This document shows positions 25,120 through 34,956 of a stretch of DNA of 64,000 bases, one piece after another. The DNA lies in the NCBI GenBank assembly GCA_900554545.1, contig USHW01000006.1:11317-75316 (forward strand), in the 5' to 3' direction. The number at the start of each line of letters is the position of its first letter. The first letter of the stretch is position 1. Source of the DNA: an uncultured Prevotella sp. Lineage in GTDB: Bacteria; Bacteroidota; Bacteroidia; Bacteroidales; Bacteroidaceae. Below the pieces are notes generated by a model that was not told the DNA's origin, did no database searches, and saw nothing but the letters and a program-made list of their open reading frames with translations. A program made the position numbers and the translations under genes.

Positions 25120-28100
25120 TTACTGCGGCATCACTCCGCCTTTGCTTTGGTATGTCGCCATGTCAGCCTTGAGTTGTGTTTCAAGTTTGTCGGCAAGTGC
25201 CTTGTCGAACAAGTCGGCATTGTCAATGCACATGCTCATGATGTATATGTGCATCATGCAGTCTTGCTGGGCTTGTGTAAAGCGGCTCCCTTTGAGCGAG
25301 TTATACCATGCCATATACTGATGTGCGTTGTTGAACACCTGCTTTGTCGTTTCGGCGGCTTTTGCCTTGTAGCTGTTGTTATGGCTGCTGAGCAAAGCGT
25401 ATGCCTTGGCGATGTCGAGTCCGCCGCTAAGGTAGTTCATTGGGACGTTATATGACGGTATTACCTTTTCAGCGTAAGCGAGCGCCTTCATTGCCTTGTC
25501 GGTCTTGCCTTCGGCGATGAGGTGCAGGGCAAGCTGGGCGAACAACCGGCGGTGGGTGTAACACATGCGCATCACTGTTTCGTCAAGGTAGATGCCCTTC
25601 TTGTCGATGCCTCCGTATTTGAAGCGTGTCATCATGTTTGTGTAGACGCGTTCAGAATCGAAGTTCTTTGCTCCGGCCGCGTTGGTGGTGAACGGAGTGA
25701 TGCGGTTGGCGAGTCCCTCCTGTACGAAGTTGTCGCCAAGGTTCATGTAGTTCTCCGAACCTACCGTAGTGGCAACATATACGGGACGTGTCCAGTTGCA
25801 TTGTGCAAGAATTTCAAGCATCATCAGGTCATTCTTGTAAAGCGCGTTCTTGCCTTTGAGTGATATGACCATGCGATCTGGTATTGAGTCGGCAGCCATT
25901 ATCATGCCGCTCTTGCGCACTGCGTCCTTGTCGATTGTAATGTACAGTGTGTCTGTCGGTATCACGTGCATGTCTGGATTCTTAGTGCGCACCCAATATT
26001 TCATTATGTTCTTGACTTCAAACGGATTTTCGCCGAATGCTGCCTTTGCTTCATCAGGATGAGTCTTGTAGAAGTCGAGAACCTGACCCTTCAGTTCAGG
26101 CTGCACGTCGATGTAGTCGTTTGTGCCCGAGCAGTAATCAAGGCGCGGCCATGTTACCGGCAGTGCAGGCGAGTCGTAAGCGTCGCGGCACATCTGGTCG
26201 ATATACCAGTCTGTTGCCAGATAGCTGAGGTTGCATACACGGGCATCTGTCCTTACCCCTTCGACATCCTGATTGTACCACAGAGGGAATGTGTCGTTGT
26301 CGCCGTTGGTGAAGATAATCGGGTTGCCTTTGTCCTGAAGGGACATGAGGTAATTCTGTCCGAAGTCACGGCACACGTAACGCCCGCTGCGGTCGTGGTC
26401 GTCCCAGGTCTGGCTTGCCATCTGTATCGGGACGAGCAGGCATAGAACAGACACCACGGCGGTCGCTGCTATACTGTTGAGTTTGGCGTATTTCTTTAGC
26501 AGGTCGATGATTGCCGCTACGCCGATGCCGCACCATATGGCGAACGCATAGAATGAACCGGCGTAAGCGTAGTCACGTTCACGTGGCTGCATCGGCGTCT
26601 GGTTGAGGTAAAGCACGATGGCGAGGCCTGTCATGAAGAACAGGAAGAACACTACCCAGAACTGCCTTATGCCACGCTGTCCGCGGTAAGCCTGCCAGAA
26701 CAGGCCGATGAGTCCGAGCAGCAGAGGCAGGCAGTAGAACACGTTGTGCCCCTTGTTCTGCTTCAGGTCGTCGGGCAGTTTGCTTTGGTCGCCCAGTCTC
26801 CAGTTGTCTATGAACGATATGCCCGTGAGCCAGTTTCCGTGCTCCGGTTCGCCGTTGCCCTGTATGTCGTTCTGCCTTCCTGCGAAGTTCCACATGAAGT
26901 AGCGCCAATACATGAAGTTGCACTGGTATGACAGGAAGAAGTAAAGGTTTTCAAACATGGTCGGCATCTTCACCATAATAGGCTCTACGCAGCGGTCGTA
27001 AGGCACTTGCTTGCCGTCAACGCCGCCCATCCAGCTCTCGTATGCTTCGGCGTGGCTTGAACTCCACATCCTCGGGAAGAGCATGTTCTGCGCGTAGGCG
27101 TAGTCGCGCTTGCGGCTTACAATGAAGTATGAGTCCTTCTCGTCGGGCGAAGCTTTTTCCTTGCGCTGGTAGATTGGCGCGCCGTACACCATGTGCGGAC
27201 GGCACATGCCGTCTTCAACGTCGAGCTGCACCTGCGAGGTGTAAGCCTGTCCGTAGGCCAGCGGGTAGTCGCCGTACTGTTCGCGGCTAAGGTAGCTGCC
27301 GAGTGTGAAGATGTCTTCAGGAGAGTTTTGGTCCATAGGAGGATTGGCCGAAGAGCGTATTACTATAACGGCGTAGCTCGAATATCCAATCATCAGCATA
27401 AGCATGCACAGCAGTGTGGTGTTCTTTATGCGTGCGCTTACGAGCGGCTTCTTGTTCACCTTGCGGTTTATTACAAACCACAAAGCGGCCAAAACCACAA
27501 TTCCTACGAAGAACGCCGACCATCCATAGCCGTAGAACGGCACGCCGAGCATGGCTACGGATAGCAGGAACGACAGGTTGGTGCGCTTGAAGCTCTTGCC
27601 GGTATAACTCTCGTAGATGGCCCAGATGACTGCGGCAACGAGCAGGATGATGTATATTATTACACCTGTATTGAACGGGCAGCCCAGCGTGTTGACAAAG
27701 AACAGTTCGAACCAGCCGCCTACTTTCACGATGCCCGGCACCACGCCGTAAAGTATTGCGGCGATGAGCACGAACGAAATGAGCAGCGCAATAAGCGAGC
27801 CTTTGAGGTTGGCGTTGGGGAACTTGCGGTAATAGAACACCAATACGATGGCCGATACGCAGAGAAGGTTGAGCAGGTGGACGCCTACGCTCAATCCTGT
27901 CATGTACATAATCAGCACAAGCCAGCGGTCGCTGTGCGGCTCGTCGGCGTGGTCTTCCCATTTCAATATAAGCCAGAACACCACCGCAGTGAACGCCGAC
28001 GAGTAGGCATAAACCTCGCCCTCGACGGCACTGAACCAGAACGTGTCGCTGAACGTGTAGATGAGTGCGCCCACAAGGCCGCTCGCCTCGATGGCAATCA

Positions 28101-28449
28101 GTTTGTTGGTGGTAAGCGCGCTCCAGTCTTTCAGTATCAGTTTACGTGTAAGGTGGGTGATTGTCCAGAACAGGAACAATATACACGTTGCGCTAAGCAG
28201 TGCGCTCATGGTGTTCACCATCATCGCCACTTGCGACGGGTCGCTGGCGAACTGTGAGAACAAGTTGGCCGTGAGCATGAAGAACGGTGCTCCAGGCGGA
28301 TGGCCTATCTCTAATTTGTAACCTGTTGTGATAAATTCAGGACAGTCCCAAAAACTGGCTGTCGGCTCGATAGTGCTGCAATATACGAAGGCCGCTATGA
28401 AGAATGCCAGCCAGCCAAGGATATTGTCAACCAACCTAAATTGTTTCAT
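25120..28449 (-). CDS. DUF2723 polytopic membrane protein, GT-C/PMT-like
   Basis: 1109 residues. The N-terminal half has about ten or more membrane segments. The family start YCSTIEPTASFWDCPEFI and GHPPGAPFFML are diagnostic of DUF2723, where the acidic residue in a first loop (WDCPEF) resembles the catalytic site of GT-C glycosyltransferases. The C-terminal half is soluble and periplasmic. By fold it is expected to transfer a lipid-linked sugar to protein; this is inferred, not shown. Monocistronic in appearance. Confidence 0.85.
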   Translation of the reverse strand: MKQFRLVDNILGWLAFFIAAFVYCSTIEPTASFWDCPEFITTGYKLEIGHPPGAPFFMLTANLFSQFASDPSQVAMMVNTMSALLSATCILFLFWTITHLTRKLILKDWSALTTNKLIAIEASGLVGALIYTFSDTFWFSAVEGEVYAYSSAFTAVVFWLILKWEDHADEPHSDRWLVLIMYMTGLSVGVHLLNLLCVSAIVLVFYYRKFPNANLKGSLIALLISFVLIAAILYGVVPGIVKVGGWFELFFVNTLGCPFNTGVIIYIILLVAAVIWAIYESYTGKSFKRTNLSFLLSVAMLGVPFYGYGWSAFFVGIVVLAALWFVINRKVNKKPLVSARIKNTTLLCMLMLMIGYSSYAVIVIRSSANPPMDQNSPEDIFTLGSYLSREQYGDYPLAYGQAYTSQVQLDVEDGMCRPHMVYGAPIYQRKEKASPDEKDSYFIVSRKRDYAYAQNMLFPRMWSSSHAEAYESWMGGVDGKQVPYDRCVEPIMVKMPTMFENLYFFLSYQCNFMYWRYFMWNFAGRQNDIQGNGEPEHGNWLTGISFIDNWRLGDQSKLPDDLKQNKGHNVFYCLPLLLGLIGLFWQAYRGQRGIRQFWVVFFLFFMTGLAIVLYLNQTPMQPRERDYAYAGSFYAFAIWCGIGVAAIIDLLKKYAKLNSIAATAVVSVLCLLVPIQMASQTWDDHDRSGRYVCRDFGQNYLMSLQDKGNPIIFTNGDNDTFPLWYNQDVEGVRTDARVCNLSYLATDWYIDQMCRDAYDSPALPVTWPRLDYCSGTNDYIDVQPELKGQVLDFYKTHPDEAKAAFGENPFEVKNIMKYWVRTKNPDMHVIPTDTLYITIDKDAVRKSGMIMAADSIPDRMVISLKGKNALYKNDLMMLEILAQCNWTRPVYVATTVGSENYMNLGDNFVQEGLANRITPFTTNAAGAKNFDSERVYTNMMTRFKYGGIDKKGIYLDETVMRMCYTHRRLFAQLALHLIAEGKTDKAMKALAYAEKVIPSYNVPMNYLSGGLDIAKAYALLSSHNNSYKAKAAETTKQVFNNAHQYMAWYNSLKGSRFTQAQQDCMMHIYIMSMCIDNADLFDKALADKLETQLKADMATYQSKGGVMPQ

Positions 28450-28572
28450 TTACTGATATGTGTGATAATTATTTGTTCCGCAATGAAAACGCCATAAAGC
28501 GCTGCAAAGATACAAACTTTGTGCCGTGAAGCAGTAAGTTTATTATATTTTAACGCTGTCGCGATTTGCAAT

Positions 28573-28658
28573 ATGCCGTCTTTTAGCTTCCAAAAGGCCA
28601 TGTTTTACACGCTGAAAGGCCACCTTTTACAATGCAAAAGGTGACCTTTTGCAAAGCC
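28573..28658. repeat. R2 22-base phased repeat, locus 3
   Basis: AAAAG/GAAAG tracts at 28592, 28614 and 28636, exactly 22 bases apart, each followed by a GG..A(C)CTTTT-like half. It lies in the 380-base divergent gap between the DUF2723 gene and the sigma-fusion gene. The rest of that gap shows only a minus-strand TATCTTTG box at 28505-28512. Confidence 0.8.
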
Positions 28659-28829
28659 GTTTGTTCAGGCTTGTTCCGGCATGGGTGTAATTTTATGCCG
28701 CGTATGGCGTTAGAATGTAATGCGGCCTGCTGTTCGGGGCGCTTGTTTTTGAAATAAATTGCGGTGCCGGATGCAGTAATCTGCTGTTTCCGCACTCATA
28801 GAATAACAGGCTGCAGCAAGGCTTGCGTA

Positions 28830-30500
28830 ATGTTGATGACGACAGAAGAACTTATCAGAAGGTGCAAGGAGGGCGACCGCAGCGCGTGGGCTGCGCTATA
28901 TCGGGCGTATTCGGGCAAGATGTTCCGGGTGTGCCTGCGCATAGTCGGCGACGAGGCGCAGGCGCGTGACGTGTTGCACGACGGCTTCATAGTTGTGTTC
29001 TCCTCGCTCGGGGCATTGCGCGAGCCGCGCCATGTAGAGGCGTGGATGGGCAGGATTATGACCAATCTCGCCTTGAAAGCCGTCGGCAGCCGTAACGGCT
29101 GTGTGTCGATGGATAATGTGGAGGCCGACAGCTTGTGCGCCGACGATGACTGTCCTGACGGTGTTGTGCCGTTTGACGAGATAATGGCGATGGTTGACCG
29201 CCTGCCCGATGGTTACCGCCGTGTGTTCAGGATGGCGGTGGTTGACGGTCTGCCGCACGGCGAAATAGCCCGCATGCTGGGCATAGAGCCGCGTTCTTCG
29301 TCATCGCAGTTGTCACGTGCGAAGCGTGCCCTGCGCATAATGGTTGCCGAATACCGCGCACGGATGGGAGCTGTTGTGCTGTTGTTGGCCGTTGCGCTGG
29401 CGGTGGGCGTGCTTGACGGGCCGGTCAGCCGTCGTCATGCAGGTCTGCGATACGGTGGTGACGGCACTTGTAAGACACCGGTTGCCAATGCCGAAAGGCG
29501 TGAGGCAGCTATGGAAAGGACGGCAGGCGATATTCCTGTCACGGTTTCCGGCCGTGCCGTTGCGCCCTTGAGCGGCATTGCTGACAGCGTTCGCCGCGGT
29601 GCGGAGGCTCCGCCGGAAATGCCGGATGTTGCTGATGTTACGGGCGTAGGCATATTGGACGGCGGTGTCCGTCTGACAGATGTTCCTCCGTTGCGCCGGG
29701 TTGAGGCTGCCGTAGCTGATGTTTGCGGCGGTGGGCGGCCATTGAAGGGCGGCCGGAAGTGGCTGTTCGGCCTCGGCTCTGCGGTCGGTCGCGGTTCCGG
29801 CGGCATGGCTGCGAGAGTGCTGCGGCTGATAAGCGGCGGCGCAGGTTCGGCCACAAGGGTGAACATCGAGACGTGGGAGGAACTGGTAAATTACCTTACT
29901 TACGATACAGGCAGCGGTCTTTCGCAAGAGGAAAGGACAGCTCTGCTGGAAATAGCGTACAATAACAACGGGCGCATCATAACGAAGAAAGACTTTGAAA
30001 GCCCGTTGCAGATTGGGCTGGACTTCAGCAAGCGGTTTACGGACAGATGGAGCCTGGACTTCGGACTGCGGTTTACGCGCCATACAACCAACCTCCTTAC
30101 AGGGCGCGCTGACACCACTGGAATAACAGAAAGGCAGCGGACTTTCTTCATAGGAGTGCCCGTCAGTGCTTCGTACAGGTTCTTGCACAAAGGCCGTTGG
30201 AACGTTTACGGCACGGCGGGCATGGCTTTGGACATTCCGTTTTATGGCAAGTCAGACGTCAGGTTCAACCTTGACAACGCGGTGATTTACAGTTCGGAAC
30301 ACAGGCTCGGGCTTCCTCGCTGGCAGTGGTCGGTAAGTGCTGGGGCTGGCGTGTCGTATGAACTCGCACCGGGATTGCAGCTGTTCTTCTCTCCGAAACT
30401 GACATGGTATGTGCCCAACGGCGGCAAGACGGAGACACAGTGGAGCGACAAGCCGTTGCAGGTGGACTTCCCGTTCGGCTTAAGAATAGTGTTCGACTGA
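28830..30500 (+). CDS. ECF sigma factor fused to a membrane segment and outer-membrane beta-barrel
   Basis: 556 residues from ATG 28830 (28836 also possible). Residues 4-85 are sigma region 2 (ARDVLHDGFIVVF). Residues 120-172 are region 4 (DRLPDGYRRVFRMAVVDGLP then HGEIARMLGI). A hydrophobic helix at about 179-196 (MGAVVLLLAVALAVGVL) follows directly. A 190-residue low-complexity Ala/Gly/Val/Arg-rich linker ends in a helical ETWEELVNYL...QEERTALLEIA section. Residues about 391-556 alternate as a beta-barrel (QIGLDFSKRF, YGTAGMALDI, GLRIVFD at the end). In Bacteroidetes the sigma gene and a TM-barrel gene are usually separate neighbours. No stop, frameshift or internal start signal is visible. 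Confidence 0.85.
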   Translation: MLMTTEELIRRCKEGDRSAWAALYRAYSGKMFRVCLRIVGDEAQARDVLHDGFIVVFSSLGALREPRHVEAWMGRIMTNLALKAVGSRNGCVSMDNVEADSLCADDDCPDGVVPFDEIMAMVDRLPDGYRRVFRMAVVDGLPHGEIARMLGIEPRSSSSQLSRAKRALRIMVAEYRARMGAVVLLLAVALAVGVLDGPVSRRHAGLRYGGDGTCKTPVANAERREAAMERTAGDIPVTVSGRAVAPLSGIADSVRRGAEAPPEMPDVADVTGVGILDGGVRLTDVPPLRRVEAAVADVCGGGRPLKGGRKWLFGLGSAVGRGSGGMAARVLRLISGGAGSATRVNIETWEELVNYLTYDTGSGLSQEERTALLEIAYNNNGRIITKKDFESPLQIGLDFSKRFTDRWSLDFGLRFTRHTTNLLTGRADTTGITERQRTFFIGVPVSASYRFLHKGRWNVYGTAGMALDIPFYGKSDVRFNLDNAVIYSSEHRLGLPRWQWSVSAGAGVSYELAPGLQLFFSPKLTWYVPNGGKTETQWSDKPLQVDFPFGLRIVFD

Positions 30501-30570
30501 GTTTTTTGTCATGATTGCCGGTGCAGTATTTTGCAGGTTTTGCCATCATAAGGTAAAAAACGAAGGCAAA

Positions 30571-31344
30571 ATGCAGAAAAGGCATAACGACCGTTACCGC
30601 TATTTTAAGGAAGAGGCGGCTACGGCTGAAAAGTATTTCATTCCTTACATATCAAGGTTTGCCGCTGTTGAAGGCAGTAAAGTGCTTGAAGCAGGCTGCG
30701 GCGAGGGCGGCAATCTGTTGCCGTTCGCACGCATGGGATGCAGTGTTACGGGTGTGGACGTGTCGGAGTTGCGCATAAGCCAGGCTTCAGATTTCTTCTC
30801 GCGTGAGGGCATCGGGGGAAAGTTTGTGTGTGCGGACATACTTGACTATGATGCCGGAGACCGCAGGTTTGACATAATAATACTACATGACGTTATTGAG
30901 CATGTGGCCTGCAAGTCTGCGTTGCTTGCGCGGTTGAGGCGGCTGCTTGCGCCCGGCGGCGTTGTGTTTGTGGCCTTTCCGGCATGGATGATGCCGTTCG
31001 GCGGCCATCAGCAGATAGCGCGCAGCCGTGTTGTCAGTCATGCTCCGTTCGTGCATTTGCTGCCTTCCGGCTGGTATAGGCGGCTGCTTGTAATATCGGG
31101 GGAGGACGGATTTACGGTAAACGAGCTTATGTCGATACATAAGACGCGCCAGACGGTAGAGGGTTTTGACCGTTTGGCGCGTGGCGCAGGCTTCAAAGTG
31201 CAAGACAGGCAGTTGTGGTTTGTCAATCCTCATTACTACATCAAGTTCGGCCTTCGCCCCGTCCGGCTGTGCCGTTTGCTGTCAGGCATTCCATACATTA
31301 GGAACTTCATGGCTACGTCATGTTTTTATATGCTTTCCAATTGA
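30571..31344 (+). CDS. Class I SAM-dependent methyltransferase
   Basis: 257 residues from ATG 30571, which follows GAAGG. Motif I is VLEAGCGEGGNL, motif II acidic is GVDVSELRI, and motif IV region is FDIIILHDVIEHV. This resembles UbiE/Methyltransf_11-type enzymes and those in lipid or polysaccharide loci. The C-terminal part carries aromatic residues (HYYIKFGLRPVRLC) but no clear membrane helix. Substrate unknown. 70 bases downstream of the sigma-barrel gene and on the same strand, so possibly co-transcribed with it. Confidence 0.85.
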   Translation: MQKRHNDRYRYFKEEAATAEKYFIPYISRFAAVEGSKVLEAGCGEGGNLLPFARMGCSVTGVDVSELRISQASDFFSREGIGGKFVCADILDYDAGDRRFDIIILHDVIEHVACKSALLARLRRLLAPGGVVFVAFPAWMMPFGGHQQIARSRVVSHAPFVHLLPSGWYRRLLVISGEDGFTVNELMSIHKTRQTVEGFDRLARGAGFKVQDRQLWFVNPHYYIKFGLRPVRLCRLLSGIPYIRNFMATSCFYMLSN

Positions 31345-31421
31345 CGGCCTTTTACCGTGCAAAAGACCGTCAATTGCAAGCTAAAAGGCCACCTTTCGCA
31401 CTGCGAAAGGTGGCCTTTTGC
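31339..31421. repeat. R2 22-base phased repeat, locus 4
   Basis: AAAAG at 31361 and 31383 and GAAAG at 31405, exactly 22 bases apart, ending in a strong local hairpin (GGCCACCTTTCGC / GCGAAAGGTGGCC). It lies between two convergent genes and may end transcription from both. Confidence 0.8.
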
Positions 31422-31495
31422 TAACTTGTTGGTTATCAGGTGGTTGGCAATGCGTGCCTGGACGCATTGCATTGGCCGGCGTAACGGGACGCCAG

Positions 31496-32053
31496 TCAGA
31501 TGGCTGTGCCCTGGAAAATATTGCTTTCTTCCAGCGGAACGGTGTCGCCGTCGAGCGTGATGCGGCCCGAACGGAAGTTCTGCTGTATGCTGGCCGTGGC
31601 CTGGTTGCCGCCGTTCCACAGGGTGATGAACACTTGGGCTGATATTCCCACGCCGTTGACGTTGGCCTGTATGTATATGTTGCCCTTCTTGTCGGTAGTC
31701 TTTTTATAGCCCGACACGCTGCCTTCAAGGGTGATGCCGCCAAGCCCGTTGAAGCCCGGCCACGGCACGTTGAACGCCACCTGCACCACGGCTTTGTCGC
31801 CGCAGAAGGCGATGAAGTTGGTGTTTGACGTTACGTGTACGGTATATCCGCGCTTGAATGTAACCTCGTCGGCCTCGATGACAAACGCCGTATCGTTGAT
31901 TGCACTTTGCGCCTTGAGATTCATCAGGCTGTCTATGCGCGCCTGCATGGCCTTGCGTTCCTGCTTTGAAGGCTTCTTGTTGCCTGCTGTCTGTGCGCCT
32001 GCGGTGATGACGGCCAATACCGCCACTACTGCCGTTAAAACAAATTTTCTCAT
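31496..32053 (-). CDS. DUF4251 exported protein
   Basis: 185 residues from ATG 32053. Signal peptide MRKFVLTAVVAVLAVITAGAQ with cleavage after AGA or AQ. The mature part matches DUF4251: VHVTSNTNFIAFCGDKAVVQ, then GITLEGSVSGYK and IYIQANVNG strands. Probably a small periplasmic beta-sheet protein. Function unknown in the family. Confidence 0.8.
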   Translation of the reverse strand: MRKFVLTAVVAVLAVITAGAQTAGNKKPSKQERKAMQARIDSLMNLKAQSAINDTAFVIEADEVTFKRGYTVHVTSNTNFIAFCGDKAVVQVAFNVPWPGFNGLGGITLEGSVSGYKKTTDKKGNIYIQANVNGVGISAQVFITLWNGGNQATASIQQNFRSGRITLDGDTVPLEESNIFQGTAI

Positions 32054-32140
32054 AATCATGGAATTTAATGTCCTCCTATATATATAACATGCAGGTAAGG
32101 CAGACATTGCCTGGCAGATGGTGAAATAGTGGTAAAATGG

Positions 32141-32593
32141 CTAAACGAATATTTCAACGCCGAGGGCCAGCAGGGCGTAGCGTGCCAGTTTTCCTGCCGT
32201 AACGCTGACAACGGTCAGCGTGATGTTGGCGCGCATCAGGCCGAGTACAATGGTTATGCCTTCGCCTATTACGGGCAGGAAGGCGAAAAAGCCCGTCCAG
32301 GCTCCGCGTCCGGCCATGAAGCGGCGTGCCCGGTCGAGGTCTTTGGGCTTTACGTGGAGGTAACGCTCAATCCAGTCCATGCGCCCCAGCGTGCCAATCC
32401 AATAATTGAACATGCTGCCGAGAGTGTTGCCCACCGTGCCGTATATCACCAAAGCCCACGGTTCAAGCCCTGCCGCCATGAGCGCAAGCATTACAACCTC
32501 GCTGCTCAGGGGGAAGATGCTGCCGGCGAGGAAGGCCGAGACAAGCATTCCGGCGTAGCCGTAGTCGGTCAGTATCCCTATCAAAGACTCCAT
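32141..32593 (-). CDS. YqaA-type VTT (DedA-like) membrane protein
   Basis: 150 residues from ATG 32593. Hydrophobic helices flank the reentrant VTT motif (AGSIFPLSSEVVMLAL; GNTLGSMFNYWIG). FFAFLPVIGEGITIVLGLMR matches the second half with a conserved polar loop. VTT proteins include lipid scramblases and the YqaA subfamily lacks a set function. Its start overlaps the upstream membrane gene by 13 bases. Confidence 0.85.
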   Translation of the reverse strand: MESLIGILTDYGYAGMLVSAFLAGSIFPLSSEVVMLALMAAGLEPWALVIYGTVGNTLGSMFNYWIGTLGRMDWIERYLHVKPKDLDRARRFMAGRGAWTGFFAFLPVIGEGITIVLGLMRANITLTVVSVTAGKLARYALLALGVEIFV

Positions 32594-33537
32594 GGGGAAA
32601 GGTTGTTTGCAGCCGGGCTGAGGTTTGACATGTTGAACGCCGTAGCCGCCAGGGCGAGCAATGCAAGCAGGATGAACGCGATGTTGGTGAACCGTGTGCA
32701 GGTGAGTGCGAAGAAGTGCCCGGCCAGGATGGATGCGTTGACGATGAGTATGCCCGTAAGCTGTCCGGCATTTGCCGGCTGCAACACTGCCAGTGCGGCG
32801 GTGAACGCCGCCAGCGTGATAAGCATCTCGTAAATCATTCGCGTGCGGATTTTGTCCTTGTAGCTGTTGCGCAGGAAGTGTACGGCGCCTATGGCCGTCA
32901 CAAGCAGAGTGAAGCCGAAGGCTACGGCGGTGCCGACGGAGACGGTGATGTCGTATGGACGTGCCGTCCAAAGGTTTGACTCAAGCTCATGGACGACAGT
33001 CCAAAAGCCGTCGGTCATGGCACAATATCCGCCGATGAACCAGTAAGGTGCGGTAAGTCCGATGACTGACGCCCAGAAGTTGCGCCAGCTCATGGCCATG
33101 AGGTTGGTGCCGATTAGCACCCACAACACCGGCACGAAGAACAGCGACTGGGGGTAGATGACGCTTGCAATGCCTATGAACATGAAAGCGTAAAACATGC
33201 GTCCCTGCGCCCGCTTGTCCTGATATGACGCGAAGAGCAGCAGGTATGACGCGATGAAGCACAGCTGCATTATTACCACGTCGATGTTTCCTATGACGGG
33301 GGCGGCCATCGTTCCGAGCACAAGGAACGTGCATGACACCATGCGGCTGTACACCCTGATGAGGGCGTTGCGGTTGTTAAGCTCGACCATCAGGTATGCC
33401 GACAAGGCGAATACTGCCAGTTCGGCATACATCCTGCCGTGCAGGGCGCATGCAGTGAGCCATACGGCCAGCGCGTAAACCGCCGTTACGGGCAGCGCGA
33501 AGCGGCTTTCGGATATTCTGTTTTGTAATCGCTTCAT
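32581..33537 (-). CDS. Polytopic membrane protein, family unknown
   Basis: 318 residues with eight or more predicted membrane helices and short loops. A conserved-looking centre is YPQSLFFVPVLWVLIGTNLM then SWRNFWASVIG. I do not recognise a transporter or enzyme motif. Probably co-transcribed with the YqaA-type gene. It begins MKRLQNRISESRFALP, 92 bases after purD, with an R3 repeat between. Confidence 0.75.
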   Translation of the reverse strand: MKRLQNRISESRFALPVTAVYALAVWLTACALHGRMYAELAVFALSAYLMVELNNRNALIRVYSRMVSCTFLVLGTMAAPVIGNIDVVIMQLCFIASYLLLFASYQDKRAQGRMFYAFMFIGIASVIYPQSLFFVPVLWVLIGTNLMAMSWRNFWASVIGLTAPYWFIGGYCAMTDGFWTVVHELESNLWTARPYDITVSVGTAVAFGFTLLVTAIGAVHFLRNSYKDKIRTRMIYEMLITLAAFTAALAVLQPANAGQLTGILIVNASILAGHFFALTCTRFTNIAFILLALLALAATAFNMSNLSPAANNLSPWSL

Positions 33538-33540
33538 TAT

Positions 33541-33627
33541 TATTGAGTTAAGAATTAAGAGTTAAGAATTAAGAAAAAATGCGGCGAAGGTGATTTTCTT
33601 AATTCTAAACTCTTAATTCTTAATAGC
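33541..33627. repeat. R3 mirrored short-repeat hairpin, copy 4
   Basis: GAATTAAGAGTTAAGAATTAAG (arm one, about 33550-33572) faces CTTAATTCTAAACTCTTAATTCTTAAT-type units (33599-33624). It pairs almost fully and fills the gap between purD and the following gene. Confidence 0.75.
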
Positions 33628-33629
33628 TT

Positions 33630-34898
33630 TTAAAGGTCTTTCCCTATGTCGCTGCGGAAGTATTTGTCGGTAAAATTGATTTTCTGCGCTTCCTTGAACG
33701 ACTTTGCCAAGGCTTCCTCCTTGTCTTTCCCGTATGAGCTTACGGCAATTACGCGGCCTCCGGAGGTCACCACCTGGCCGTCTTTCAGAGCCGTGCCGGA
33801 GTGGAACACGATGCTGCCTTCAACGTCGTTGATGCCCGTTATAGGGTAGCCCTTGGCGTATTTTTCGGGATAGCCGCCGCTTACGAGCATTACGCAGACG
33901 GCGGAACGCGGGTCGAACTCTATGCTCCGCTTGTCAAGATTGCCCTCGGCCACGCCTTCGAAGAGGTCAACAATGTCGCTCTTCAGTCGCAACATTACGC
34001 TTTCTGTCTCAGGGTCGCCCATGCGGCAGTTGTATTCTATCACCATGGGGTTGCCTCCAACGTTAATCAATCCGAAGAATATGAAGCCCTTGTAGTCAAG
34101 TCCGTCCTCGGCAAGTCCTTCCACCGTGGGGCGTATGATGCGGTCTTCCACTTTCTGCATCCAATCCTTTGTTGCGAACGGAACAGGAGTAACGCTGCCC
34201 ATACCGCCGGTGTTGAGTCCTGTGTCACCTTCTCCGATGCGCTTGTAGTCCTTGGCTTCGGGCAGGATTTTGTAGTTCTTGCCGTCTGTCAGCACGAAAA
34301 CGGAGCATTCTATTCCGCTGAGAAATTCCTCAATGACAACGTTTGCCGATGCGTTGCCGAACATTCCGCCGAGCATGTCGCGCAGTTCCTTCTTGGCTTC
34401 GTCGAGCGTCGGTACTATGAGAACTCCCTTTCCGGCGCACAGCCCGTCGGCTTTCAGCACGTATGGGGGCTGCAACGTTTCGAGGAAACGCAGTCCCTCG
34501 TCGAGCGTGGTGCCGTTGAATGTCTTGTATTTCGCTGTCGGGATGTTGTGCCTTTGCATGAATTTCTTTGCAAAGTCCTTTGAGCCTTCAAGCTGTGCAC
34601 CGGCCTTTGACGGCCCTATTACCGGGATGTCCGCAGTGCGTCCGTCGTTTTTGAAATCGTCGTAAATGCCTTTCACCAGTGGGTCTTCAGGCCCGACAAC
34701 CACCATGTTGACGTCGTTTGCCACGGCAAAGTTCTTCAAACTTTCAAAATCGTCGGCCTTTATGTCGATGTTTTCGCCACAGTTGGCAGTCCCGGCGTTG
34801 CCCGGAGCGATATACAGTTTGTCAACTTTCGGGCTTTGTGCAATCTTCCAAGCTAAGGCGTGTTCGCGCCCGCCGCTTCCTAAAAGTAATATTTTCAT
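33630..34898 (-). CDS. purD: Phosphoribosylamine-glycine ligase
   Basis: 422 residues, standard length. It joins glycine to 5-phosphoribosylamine in purine synthesis. Opening MKILLLGSGGREHALAWKI, then GPEDPLVKGI, ATP-grasp segments (PYVLKADGLCAGKGVLI), NTGGMGSVTPVPF and the metal-binding EYNCRMGDPETE are all present. No other pur gene is adjacent. Confidence 0.96.
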   Translation of the reverse strand: MKILLLGSGGREHALAWKIAQSPKVDKLYIAPGNAGTANCGENIDIKADDFESLKNFAVANDVNMVVVGPEDPLVKGIYDDFKNDGRTADIPVIGPSKAGAQLEGSKDFAKKFMQRHNIPTAKYKTFNGTTLDEGLRFLETLQPPYVLKADGLCAGKGVLIVPTLDEAKKELRDMLGGMFGNASANVVIEEFLSGIECSVFVLTDGKNYKILPEAKDYKRIGEGDTGLNTGGMGSVTPVPFATKDWMQKVEDRIIRPTVEGLAEDGLDYKGFIFFGLINVGGNPMVIEYNCRMGDPETESVMLRLKSDIVDLFEGVAEGNLDKRSIEFDPRSAVCVMLVSGGYPEKYAKGYPITGINDVEGSIVFHSGTALKDGQVVTSGGRVIAVSSYGKDKEEALAKSFKEAQKINFTDKYFRSDIGKDL

Positions 34899-34956
34899 AA
34901 TCTATATCTTTGATAGCTGAAGTGGTTAATATCGTTAAAATCCTGTTTGTTTGCGT

